This document shows positions 35,568 to 43,351 of a stretch of 64,000 nt of DNA, piece by piece. This stretch comes from Nocardioides insulae DSM 17944 (GTDB lineage Bacteria; Actinomycetota; Actinomycetes; Propionibacteriales; Nocardioidaceae): NCBI RefSeq assembly GCF_000422825.1, contig NZ_KE383930.1, forward strand, positions 1-64,000, given 5' to 3'. The notes under the pieces are model-generated. The model saw only the letters and a program-made list of their open reading frames with translations. It was not told the DNA's origin and ran no database searches. A program made the translations under genes and the position numbers. Position 1 is the first letter of the stretch; every line of letters begins with the position of its first letter.

Positions 35568-37169
35568 GTGCCAAAAGACATGACCCAGGAGCCACCCACC
35601 ACCGGCTCTGACCGCCTCGACAAACGCGTCTTCCTCATCGCCGGAGTGGTGGTGCTGGGGTCGATCATGTCGATCCTCGACATCACCGTCGTCTCGGTCG
35701 CCCAGCAGAGCTTCCAGCAGGAGTTCGACGCCTCGGCCGCTGAAACCGCCTGGACGATGACCGGCTACACCCTCGCCCTGGCCGCGGTGATCCCGCTGAC
35801 CGGGTGGGCGGCCGACCGGTTCGGGACCAAGCGCCTCTACCTGATCGCGATCGTGCTCTTCGCGCTCGGCTCCGCGCTGTGCGCCCTCGCCCAGGACCTC
35901 CCCCAGCTGGTCGCCTTCCGAGTGCTGCAGGGCCTCGGCGGCGGCATGCTGATGCCGCTGGGCATGACGATCCTTACCCGTGCCGCCGGCCCCGACCGGG
36001 TCGGCCGGGTGATGGCCGTGCTCGGCATCCCGATGCTGCTCGGCCCGATCTTCGGCCCGATCCTCGGCGGCTGGCTGATCGACATCGCCTCCTGGCACTG
36101 GATCTTCCTGATCAACCTGCCGATCGGCGTCGTCGCCCTCATCTACGCCTGGCTCGCGCTGCCCAAGGACGAGGTACATCCCTCGGAGAGCTTCGACTTC
36201 GTCGGCATGATCCTGCTCTCCCCGGGCCTGGCCCTGCTGCTCTACGGCATCTCGATGATCCCCGAGAACGGCACCTTCTTCACCCCGGAGAGCTGGGTTC
36301 CCTCGCTGATCGGTGCCGTCTTGGTGTTGGCCTTCGTCCCCTGGGCGCTGAGCAGCAAGAACGATCACCCGCTGATCGAGCTGCGCCTGTTCGAGAACAA
36401 GGAACTGACCGTCGCGGTCCTCACCATGGGCCTGTTCGCGATGGCCTTCTTCGGCGCCAGCCTGCTCTTCCCGCAGTACTTCCAGTTGGTCCGCGGCGAG
36501 GACGCACTGCACGCCGGCCTGCTGTTGGCCCCCCAGGGCCTCGGCGCGATGCTGACCATGCCGATCGGCGGCATGCTCGCCGACAAGATCGGCCCCGGCA
36601 AGGTGGTGCTCCCGGGCATCACCACGATCGTCATCGGCATGGGCATGTTCGCCACCCTGGACGACACCACGCCGTACTGGTTCCTGATGCTCTCCCTGTT
36701 CGTCATGGGTATGGGCATGGGCTGCACGATGATGCCGACCTTCTCGGCGGCCCTGTCCACCCTGCGCGATCACACCATCGCCCGCGGCTCCACCCTGATG
36801 AACATCATCCAGCAGGTCGCCGCCTCGGTCGGTACGGCGATCTTCACGGTGCTGCTGACCAACGGGTTCAAGGACTCCCCCAGCATCGGCACCGTGCAGG
36901 GCATCACCGAGGCGCTCGGCAACCCCGACGACGTCCAGGCCTATGCCCAGCAGAACCCGGAGCAGTTCGCCCAGGTGCTGCAGCAGTTCGGCGTCTCGCC
37001 GGACGAGTTCATGCAGCTCGCCGGTTCGGTGCTCCCGGACATGGCCGATGTCTTCGCCTCCACCTTCGTGGTGGCGGCCGCGATGGTGGCCTGCTGCCTG
37101 ATCCCGGCGTTCTTCCTGCCCCGTAGCAAGAAGGAGCACGGCGCCGCCGCTCCCACCGTGCTGCACTGA
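35568..37169 (+). CDS. MFS multidrug exporter, DHA2 (EmrB/QacA) family
   Basis: A 533-residue transporter with 14 predicted membrane helices. Family signatures are LDITVVSVAQQSFQQEF in the first helix, WTMTGYTLALAAVIPLTGWAADRFGTKRLYL (motif A), RVLQGLGGGMLMPLGMTIL (motif B) and VLGIPMLLGPIFGPILGGWLID (motif C, marking antiporters). It exports drugs in exchange for protons. GTG at 35568 is chosen because of the TAACCT box six bases upstream; the ATG at 35580 is an alternative. The inverted repeat over the promoter suggests drug-responsive control. The gene is followed by a repeat-rich gap. Confidence 0.93.
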   Translation: MPKDMTQEPPTTGSDRLDKRVFLIAGVVVLGSIMSILDITVVSVAQQSFQQEFDASAAETAWTMTGYTLALAAVIPLTGWAADRFGTKRLYLIAIVLFALGSALCALAQDLPQLVAFRVLQGLGGGMLMPLGMTILTRAAGPDRVGRVMAVLGIPMLLGPIFGPILGGWLIDIASWHWIFLINLPIGVVALIYAWLALPKDEVHPSESFDFVGMILLSPGLALLLYGISMIPENGTFFTPESWVPSLIGAVLVLAFVPWALSSKNDHPLIELRLFENKELTVAVLTMGLFAMAFFGASLLFPQYFQLVRGEDALHAGLLLAPQGLGAMLTMPIGGMLADKIGPGKVVLPGITTIVIGMGMFATLDDTTPYWFLMLSLFVMGMGMGCTMMPTFSAALSTLRDHTIARGSTLMNIIQQVAASVGTAIFTVLLTNGFKDSPSIGTVQGITEALGNPDDVQAYAQQNPEQFAQVLQQFGVSPDEFMQLAGSVLPDMADVFASTFVVAAAMVACCLIPAFFLPRSKKEHGAAAPTVLH

Positions 37170-37182
37170 TCACCACCCGGGG

Positions 37183-37291
37183 GTCGAGTTCGCCCCCGGA
37201 CCGTGCAGGCCGAGTTGGGCCTCGCGGACCGTCGAGTTGGGCCCCGTGGACGATCCACGGGGCCCAACTCGACCTCAGGGACCAACTCGAC
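37183..37291. repeat. 22-bp repeat family, left cluster
   Basis: Contains five copies of a unit that starts GTCGAGTTGGGCC. Forward copies are at 37183-37208 (degenerate), 37209-37230 and 37231-37252; inverted copies are at 37252-37273 and 37274-37291. The unit also forms the array at 38125-38256. The cluster fills the gap between the exporter and the methyltransferase. Confidence 0.8.
37231..37273. terminator. perfect 20-bp stem-loop between exporter and methyltransferase
   Basis: Two facing copies of the 22-bp repeat give a 20-bp perfect stem (37231-37250 with 37254-37273) and a 3-base CGA loop. It sits 61 bases after the exporter stop. No T run follows, so terminator activity is possible but not shown; as DNA it could extrude a cruciform. 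Confidence 0.55.
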
Positions 37292-37326
37292 CTCGACTCG
37301 CTTCACCCGCGGAAGGACTCCACCCG

Positions 37327-38100
37327 ATGAACCACCCCGAGCCCTGGACCGACCTGATCGCCCGCTGGGACGCCCAGCAGGGCGTCTACATCCCCCAGCG
37401 AGACGCGATGTACGAGGCGATGTTCGAGGCGCTGGCCCACCTCCGTCCGGCCGAGGAACTGGTGGTCCTCGACCTCGCCTGCGGCCCCGGAGCCATCAGC
37501 CGGCGCCTGCTCGACCGCTTCCCGGCGGCGCGTGCGGTGGCCGTCGACGTCGACCCCGTACTCCTCCGGCTGGGCCGCGGCGCGTACGGCGATGCGGACG
37601 GCCGGCTCCGCTGGGCCGGCGTCGACCTGCGCGATCCCGACTGGCCCCAGCGGCTCGGTCCCGACGGCGCGGCCGGGACCTTCGACGCCGTCCTCTCCAG
37701 CACCGCGCTGCACTGGCTCGACCCGGCCACCCTCGCGGCGACGTACCGGCGCTGCCACGAACTGCTCCGCCCCGACGGCGTCCTGCTCAACGCCGACTAC
37801 CTGCCGCACCCGGCGGCCGGCCGACTGCGCGACCTCAGCGCAGCGATGGCCGATGAGCGTCAGGATCGGGCGGTCGCGACCGGCGCCGAGTCCTGGGATG
37901 CCTGGTGGGAAGCGGTCGCGGCCGAACCCGCGCTGGCCGAGGCACTCGACGAACGGTCCGCGCTGTGGCCGGAGGGCTCCCGGGACTGGACCGGTCCGAC
38001 CCTCGCCTTCCACGAGACCGCCCTGCTGGAGGCCGGGTTCGCGGAGGCGGGCACCCTCTGGCAGGACCTCAACGAGCGGATCCTGGTCGCCCTGAAGTAG
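37327..38100 (+). CDS. class I SAM-dependent methyltransferase
   Basis: A 257-residue methyltransferase. Motif I LDLACGPG is at residues 48-55, with VAVDVDPVLLRLGRG as acidic second strand, FDAVLSSTALHWL as the central strand and LLRPDGVLLNADYL afterwards. The last 50 residues (FHETALLEAGFAEAGTLWQ) close the fold. Start ATG has GGAAGG about ten bases upstream. It is flanked on both sides by the 22-bp repeats and is convergent with recQ. Substrate unknown. Confidence 0.86.
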   Translation: MNHPEPWTDLIARWDAQQGVYIPQRDAMYEAMFEALAHLRPAEELVVLDLACGPGAISRRLLDRFPAARAVAVDVDPVLLRLGRGAYGDADGRLRWAGVDLRDPDWPQRLGPDGAAGTFDAVLSSTALHWLDPATLAATYRRCHELLRPDGVLLNADYLPHPAAGRLRDLSAAMADERQDRAVATGAESWDAWWEAVAAEPALAEALDERSALWPEGSRDWTGPTLAFHETALLEAGFAEAGTLWQDLNERILVALK

Positions 38101-38124
38101 CCGCTCCGGCCCCTCCCCTGCGAT

Positions 38125-38256
38125 CGTCCGGGAGGCCCAGGTCGACTGCCTGGAACGACCCACTCAATCGTCCACGAGGCCCAACTCAACGATCTACAAG
38201 GCCCAACTCGACTGCCCGGAACGACCCACTCAACCGTCCACGAGGCGCAACTCGAC
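38125..38256 (-). repeat. 22-bp tandem repeat array, six units
   Basis: Six units of exactly 22 bases without spacers: 38125-38146, 38147-38168, 38169-38190, 38191-38212, 38213-38234 and 38235-38256. Read on the minus strand, four belong to a type starting GTYGAGTTGGGCC and mostly ending GTGGACG, and two to a type RTTGAGTGGGTCGTTCC ending GGCA. It lies between the convergent methyltransferase and recQ genes. Confidence 0.85.
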
Positions 38257-38299
38257 CCGGGGCCCGGTCGGTGCCGGGGTGAGGAGGGCGGGGCGTGGG

Positions 38300-40429
38300 T
38301 CAGCTCTCGGTGGCGAGGGCGAGTGGGTACGCCGCAGCAGCGCCCGCCTCGCGCAACGCACGGGCGGCGAGGGTCATCGTCCAGCCGGTGCTGACCAGGT
38401 CGTCGACGAGCAGGACCCGTCGACCGGTGAGTTCCTCGAGCCGCAGGTCGGTGCGCAGGGCGAACCGCCGGGTGATCGCGGCGACCCGGTGCGGCGAGTT
38501 GGTGGCGCCCTTGCCGGGCGGGATCGAGGGGTCGAGGATCGCCCAGCGGCCGAGGATCGGGACCTGGAGGTAGCGGGCGAGACCGGCGGCCAGATCGGTG
38601 GCGAGTGCCGGTCGGGTGGCGGACTCGACCAGCACGATCCCCTCCACCGGCGGCCGCCAGTCGCCGAGCACCTCGATGACCGCCCGCACCAGCGGCACCG
38701 GGACACCGTCATCGGGCCGGCCCTCGCGCAAGAGCTCGCGCAGGGCCTGACCGTGGCCGAGGTCGGAGAGCCGGGCCACCGCCCTCCCCTCCTCCGCTCC
38801 GTCCTTGATCCGCCCCTTGAGGTCGAGCCCGAGCTGGGCGAGCCCGGTGGGCCACATCTTCTTCGGCTCCAGCACCACGCCGGGCCGGTTGATCCGGGCA
38901 CCGGCCTCCTCGACCGCCGCCGCCGAGACCTCGGTGCCCAGCGCGAGGCCACCGCAGTTGTCGCAGCGGCCGCAGTCGGTCGCCTCGGGGTCGTCGAGTT
39001 GATCGCGCAGGTAGCGCATCCGGCACTCGCCGGAGTCGAGGTAGGCGAGCATGGCGTCCTGCTCCCGACGACGGGCCTCGGCCACCCGGGCATAGCGCTC
39101 CTCGTCGTAGGACCAGGGCTCGCCGGTGACCTCCCAGCCGCCCTTGACCCGGCGGACCGCGCCGTCGACGTCGAGCACCTTGAGCATCATGTCGAGGCGG
39201 CTGCGGCTGAGGTCGACGTAGGTCTCCAACGCCTGGGTGGACAGCGGTCGACCCTCCTCGGCGAGCACCGACAGGGTCTGCCGGACCAGCGCCTCCCGCG
39301 GGAACGCGAGGGAGGCGAAGTAGGCCCAGATCTCGCGGTCCTCGATGCCCGGGAGAAGCACCACCGATGCGTCGCGGCCGGTGCCGCGGCCGGCCCGGCC
39401 GATCTGCTGGTAGTAGGCGACCGGTGAGCTGGGTGCGCCCAGGTTGACGACGAAGCCGAGCGGCGCGTCGAAGCCCATCCCGAGGGCACTGGTCGCCACC
39501 AGCGCCTTGACCCGCCCGTCGGCGAGCTGCTGCTCGAGGGCGTGCCGCTCGGTCGGCTCGGTGCGCCCGGAGTACGCCGCCACGTCGTGCCCGCGCGAGC
39601 GCAGGTAGTCGGCGACCTCCTGGGTGGCTGCGACGGTGAGGCAGTAGACGATGCCCGACCCGGGCTGCTCGGCGAGATGATCGGCGAGCCAGGCCAACCG
39701 CTGCTCGGGGGTGCGGAGACGGACCACGCCCAACCGCAGCGTCTCCCGGTCGAGGGAACCGCGCAGGACCAGCACCTCCCCCGCCACCGCATCCGTGCTG
39801 CCCAACTGCTCGGCCACGTCGGCGGTGACCCGGGCGTTGGCGGTCGCGGTGGTCGCGAGCACCGGGATGCCGTCGGGCAGGTCGCCGAGCAGGGTGCGGA
39901 TCCGGCGGTAGTCGGGTCGGAAGTCGTGCCCCCAGTCGGAGATGCAGTGCGCCTCGTCGACCACCAGCAGCCCGCAGGTCGCGGCCAGTCGTGGCAGCAC
40001 GGCGTCTCGGAAGCCGGGGTTGTTGAGCCGCTCCGGACTCACCAGCAGGACGTCGATCTCGCCGGCGTGGATGGACTCCTCGACCTGGCTCCACTCCTCG
40101 ATGTTGGTGGAATTGATCGTGGCGGCGCGGATGCCGGCGCGCTCGGCCGCGGCGATCTGGTTGCGCATCAGGGCCAGCAGCGGGGAGACGATCACCGTCG
40201 GGCCGGCGCCCGCCCCACGCAGCAGCAGGGTGGCCACGAAGTAGACCGCCGACTTGCCCCAACCGGTGCGCTGCACGACGAGCGCCCGGCGCCGGTCCAC
40301 CGCCAACGCCTCGATGGCTGCCCATTGGTCCTCCCGCAGGACGGCGTCCTCGCGCCCCACCAGCGCCCGAAGGTGGCGCTCGGCGTGCTCGCGTGCGGTG
40401 GCGGTGTCGGTGAGCGGTGACGCGGTCAT
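38300..40429 (-). CDS. recQ: RecQ-family DNA helicase fused to a phosphoribosyltransferase-like domain
   Basis: A 709-residue protein. The helicase core has Walker A RTGWGKS (54-60), LVVDEAHCISDWGHDFRPDY, LATTATA and the second lobe with YSGRTEPTERHALE, TSALGMGFDAPLGFVV and QQIGRAGRG. A RecQ zinc-binding set follows (ECRMRYL with CGRCDNC). The C-terminal 200 residues are not RQC/HRDC but look like a type I phosphoribosyltransferase, with the PRPP loop RRVLLVDDLVSTGWTM near 670-685. It unwinds DNA 3' to 5' during repair; the added domain may sense PRPP or a nucleotide. The fusion is known in actinobacterial relatives. Confidence 0.92.
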   Translation of the reverse strand: MTASPLTDTATAREHAERHLRALVGREDAVLREDQWAAIEALAVDRRRALVVQRTGWGKSAVYFVATLLLRGAGAGPTVIVSPLLALMRNQIAAAERAGIRAATINSTNIEEWSQVEESIHAGEIDVLLVSPERLNNPGFRDAVLPRLAATCGLLVVDEAHCISDWGHDFRPDYRRIRTLLGDLPDGIPVLATTATANARVTADVAEQLGSTDAVAGEVLVLRGSLDRETLRLGVVRLRTPEQRLAWLADHLAEQPGSGIVYCLTVAATQEVADYLRSRGHDVAAYSGRTEPTERHALEQQLADGRVKALVATSALGMGFDAPLGFVVNLGAPSSPVAYYQQIGRAGRGTGRDASVVLLPGIEDREIWAYFASLAFPREALVRQTLSVLAEEGRPLSTQALETYVDLSRSRLDMMLKVLDVDGAVRRVKGGWEVTGEPWSYDEERYARVAEARRREQDAMLAYLDSGECRMRYLRDQLDDPEATDCGRCDNCGGLALGTEVSAAAVEEAGARINRPGVVLEPKKMWPTGLAQLGLDLKGRIKDGAEEGRAVARLSDLGHGQALRELLREGRPDDGVPVPLVRAVIEVLGDWRPPVEGIVLVESATRPALATDLAAGLARYLQVPILGRWAILDPSIPPGKGATNSPHRVAAITRRFALRTDLRLEELTGRRVLLVDDLVSTGWTMTLAARALREAGAAAAYPLALATES

Positions 40430-40637
40430 GGGCTCTGTCTACCAGCGGCCCCCGACGGTTCCGATTCGTCCTCCGGCAGGGACCTCACACCCCGGGCGAC
40501 CTCGTCGGGTGCGCACGCGCGGCGGGACCCACATCGACCGGCCCGATGCATCGTGCTGCCCGTGGACCGAAGCACCAGACGTTCCTCGGCCAGGGCGACC
40601 GGGTTTCGACGGTCCGGGCGAGTGTCGCCAGCGCCCC

Positions 40638-41939
40638 TCACCCCAGGATGCGGTCGAGATGGGGGTTGCGGAAGAGGCGCTCCGGGTCGAGCAGGTCACG
40701 CACCGCCCGGAAGTCGTCGAAGCGCGGGTAGAGCGGTGCGAGGTCGTCGGCGGTGAGGGTGTGCAGCTTGCCCCAATGCGGACGGCCGGCGTGATCGCGG
40801 GCGATCCGTTCGAAGGCGTCGAAGTACGCCGGCTGCACGCGTCGGTGGTACTGGTGCACCGCGACGTAGGCCGTGTCGCGTTGGTACGCCGTGGACAGCC
40901 ACACGTCGTCCCCGGCCAGCACGCGCACCTCGACCGGGAAGGGCACCGCCACGTCGTGGTCCTCCACCCAGTCACGCAGCGCCCCGACCACGTCGGCGAG
41001 GGCGGCGCGCGGGACGGCGTACTCACACTCCACGAACCGCACCCGGCGAGGGGTGCAGAAGACCCGCCAGGAGCGGTCGACGTACTCCCGGTCGGAGAGT
41101 GCCCGCGAGCTCACCCGGGCGAGGCTGGGGATGGTGCGGGGGGCGCGCGCGCCGACCCGGTTGAGGAGCTCGAAGGCACCGTTGGCGAGCAGTTCGTCGT
41201 CCAGCCAGCCCCGCCAGCGCGGCAGCGGCGACACGGGCAGATCGGTCCGGTCGTTGCGCTTGGTCTGCACCCGAGAGGTGTGCGGGAACCAGTAGAACTC
41301 GAAGTGGTCGTGGGCCGCGGCCGCGCGGTGCGCCTCCCCCTCGAGCAGGTCCTCGAGCCGGCCCGAGCCCTCACGGGCATGGAGCAGGAACGCCGGTACG
41401 CACTGGAGTTCCACCTCGGTCACTACGCCGAGCGCCCCGAGCCCGACCTGCGCCGCCCAGAAGAAGTCGGCCTCCTCCTCCGCCGAACACCACAGCAGCG
41501 ACCCGTCCGCGGTGGCCAGCCGCACCCCCGTCACCGCGGCGGCGACGCCGTGCCGCCGGGCGCCGGTGCCGTGAGTGCCGGTCGCCACCGCGCCGGCGAT
41601 GGTCTGCCGGTCGATGTCGCCGAGGTTGGGCAGGGCCAGCCCGAGGTCCTCCAGGGCGGGGTTGAGCTCGTACAGCGGCGTACCGGCCAGCACCCGCACC
41701 CGCCTGGCGGGCAGGTCGACAGCGGTGATCCCGCGCATCCGGTCGAGGTCGAGGAGGACGCCGCTGGTCGCGGCGATCGCGGTGAAGGAATGGCCCGACC
41801 CCACCGCCTTCACGGTCCGCCCGTCCCGGCGGGCCCGGGCCAGCACCGCCAGCACCTCGGCGGCAGAGCTGGGCTCGGCCACCGCGCGAGGCAGACCCTG
41901 CTGGTTGCCGGCCCAGTTCTCCCACACCAGTCGGCTCAC
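40638..41939 (-). CDS. FAD-linked sugar-1,4-lactone oxidase (D-arabinono-lactone oxidase family)
   Basis: About 433 residues. The N-terminal FAD domain begins WENWAGNQQGLPRAVAEPSSAAEVLAVL and carries the covalent-flavin His50 in VGSGHSF; the C-terminal ALO domain holds LEFVEC-like and HWGKLH segments (PHWGKLHTLTADDL). The family oxidises aldonolactones or alditols with oxygen, releasing hydrogen peroxide. GTG at 41939 overlaps the racemase stop by four bases (GTGA) and is preferred to GTG 41948. The two-gene operon with a PLP enzyme recurs in actinobacteria, but the joint pathway is not settled. Confidence 0.87.
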   Translation of the reverse strand: MSRLVWENWAGNQQGLPRAVAEPSSAAEVLAVLARARRDGRTVKAVGSGHSFTAIAATSGVLLDLDRMRGITAVDLPARRVRVLAGTPLYELNPALEDLGLALPNLGDIDRQTIAGAVATGTHGTGARRHGVAAAVTGVRLATADGSLLWCSAEEEADFFWAAQVGLGALGVVTEVELQCVPAFLLHAREGSGRLEDLLEGEAHRAAAAHDHFEFYWFPHTSRVQTKRNDRTDLPVSPLPRWRGWLDDELLANGAFELLNRVGARAPRTIPSLARVSSRALSDREYVDRSWRVFCTPRRVRFVECEYAVPRAALADVVGALRDWVEDHDVAVPFPVEVRVLAGDDVWLSTAYQRDTAYVAVHQYHRRVQPAYFDAFERIARDHAGRPHWGKLHTLTADDLAPLYPRFDDFRAVRDLLDPERLFRNPHLDRILG

Positions 41940-43081
41940 CCGAAGCACTGCCCCTCACCGCGGTAGGTCGGCACCGAGGCCGTCACCCTGCCCCCGGAGA
42001 CCAGTTGGAACGTCGTGAACCGCTCGGCCAGCTCACCAGCCTTGGCGTGCCGGAACCAGACCCGGTCACCGAGCCGCAGTCCATCGGCGGGCCTCCCACG
42101 CAACGGCGTCTGCACCTCCCCGGTGCCCTCGGTGCGGATCAGCTTCAGGCCGGAGACCACGGTCGAGGGCACCCGGGACCAGCCGGGCGGGCCGGAGGCG
42201 ACATAGCCGCCTGCGAAGGCGGTGACCAGCCCCGGCCCCGGACGTCGCACCACCGGCAGCGCGTACGCCGCGGCCGGCCGCGGCCGGAAGGCGCGGTAGC
42301 CGTCGAACAGGGTCGGCCCGTAGAGCCCCGACCCGGCGGCCAGTTCGGTGAGGGTGAGGTCCTCGTGGGTGACGTGCAGGCTGCCGGTGCCGCCGCCGTT
42401 GACGAACTCGAGGTCGGCCACCTCCCGCACCGCCGCGGTCACCTCGCTACGCCGCCGCATCAGGCTGGCGTGCGAGCGCGCCTTGACCAGCCGCACCGCC
42501 GGCGAGGAGTCGGGCAGCCCGGCGATCTGGGCGTCGTAGAACATCAGCCCGACCACGGCGAGTCCGGCCTTCCGGGCCGCCCGGGCGAGCGCGACGGCCT
42601 GCTCCGGTGTGCGCAGTGGCGAGCGGCGTACGCCGAGATGCAGCGGGCCGATCCGCAGCGAGGCGTCCACGTCGAGTGCCACCCGAAGCCCGGTGTACCC
42701 GGCGACGTTGCGCCGCAGGTGGTCCAGGTGCTCGGTGCTGTCGATGGCCAGGGTGATCTGGTCGGCGTACCGGCGATCCCCGGCAATGGTGGTCAGGGCG
42801 TCACGGTCGACGCTGGGGTAGGCGACGAAGACGTCGGTGAAGCCGTGGTCCACCAGCCACACGGCCTCCGCTGCGGCGTACGCCATCACCCCGGCGAAGC
42901 CGTCGCGGGCGAGCACGCGTTCGAGCAGAGATCGGCAGCGCACCGACTTCGAGGCCACTCGGATCGGCAGCCCGCCGGCCCGCGCGACCAGGTCGTCGGC
43001 GTTGGCGTCGAAGGCATCGAGGTCGACGGCGGCCAGCGGCGCGGTGAGTCCCGCCGTGGCTCGCTCCCAGGGCTGCGTCAC
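41936..43081 (-). CDS. PLP-dependent amino acid deaminase/aldolase (alanine racemase N-terminal fold)
   Basis: About 381 residues. The fold-III PLP domain shows Lys45 in IRVASKSVRC, the expected Schiff-base lysine, and barrel strands such as GVMAYAAAEAVWLVDHG and VFVAYPSVD. The C-terminal part (LRLGDRVWFRHAKAGELAERF) resembles D-threonine aldolase/DSD1-type proteins. It should act on a D-amino acid or hydroxy amino acid. Start GTG at 43081 is supported by a TACAGT box seven bases upstream. Coupled to the lactone oxidase by a four-base overlap. Confidence 0.82.
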   Translation of the reverse strand: MTQPWERATAGLTAPLAAVDLDAFDANADDLVARAGGLPIRVASKSVRCRSLLERVLARDGFAGVMAYAAAEAVWLVDHGFTDVFVAYPSVDRDALTTIAGDRRYADQITLAIDSTEHLDHLRRNVAGYTGLRVALDVDASLRIGPLHLGVRRSPLRTPEQAVALARAARKAGLAVVGLMFYDAQIAGLPDSSPAVRLVKARSHASLMRRRSEVTAAVREVADLEFVNGGGTGSLHVTHEDLTLTELAAGSGLYGPTLFDGYRAFRPRPAAAYALPVVRRPGPGLVTAFAGGYVASGPPGWSRVPSTVVSGLKLIRTEGTGEVQTPLRGRPADGLRLGDRVWFRHAKAGELAERFTTFQLVSGGRVTASVPTYRGEGQCFG

Positions 43082-43088
43082 CCAGCCG

Positions 43089-43094
43089 ACTGTA
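43089..43094 (-). promoter_or_regulatory. -10 box of the PLP enzyme operon
   Basis: Reads TACAGT on the minus strand, seven bases before the GTG start at 43081. Confidence 0.5.
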
Positions 43095-43191
43095 ACCAAG
43101 GCACCGCCTGTGCCGGGGAGTGAACCGTCCGGGATCACCCGGGACGGGCGCGAGCGTCGGTGGGTGCACGCGACCCCGGCGGCGAAACTTC

Positions 43192-43246
43192 GGGCCGGTG
43201 CTGCGCCGGTGCTGGGCCGGTGCTGGGCCGGTGAAGGGCCGGTGCT
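43192..43246. repeat. 11-bp tandem repeat, five units
   Basis: Five consecutive 11-base units of the form GGGCCGGTGCT (second unit GCG at its start, fourth ending GAA). One unit equals about one helical turn. The array lies in the 270-base gap between the PLP enzyme gene and the M13 peptidase stop; nothing else is evident in that gap. Confidence 0.75.
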
Positions 43247-43351
43247 GGTCCGAGCAGGTGACCCCGTCGCGAGGACGGCGCCCGCAGCCGCAGAGGTCAG
43301 CAGCCCGACGTCAGCGGCACGGCCGCCAGCCGGTCGGGCGCCGGCGATCCC

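Noticed and set aside
38125-38256. CRISPR-like array
   Set aside because: Units are contiguous without spacers and no cas genes are in the window.
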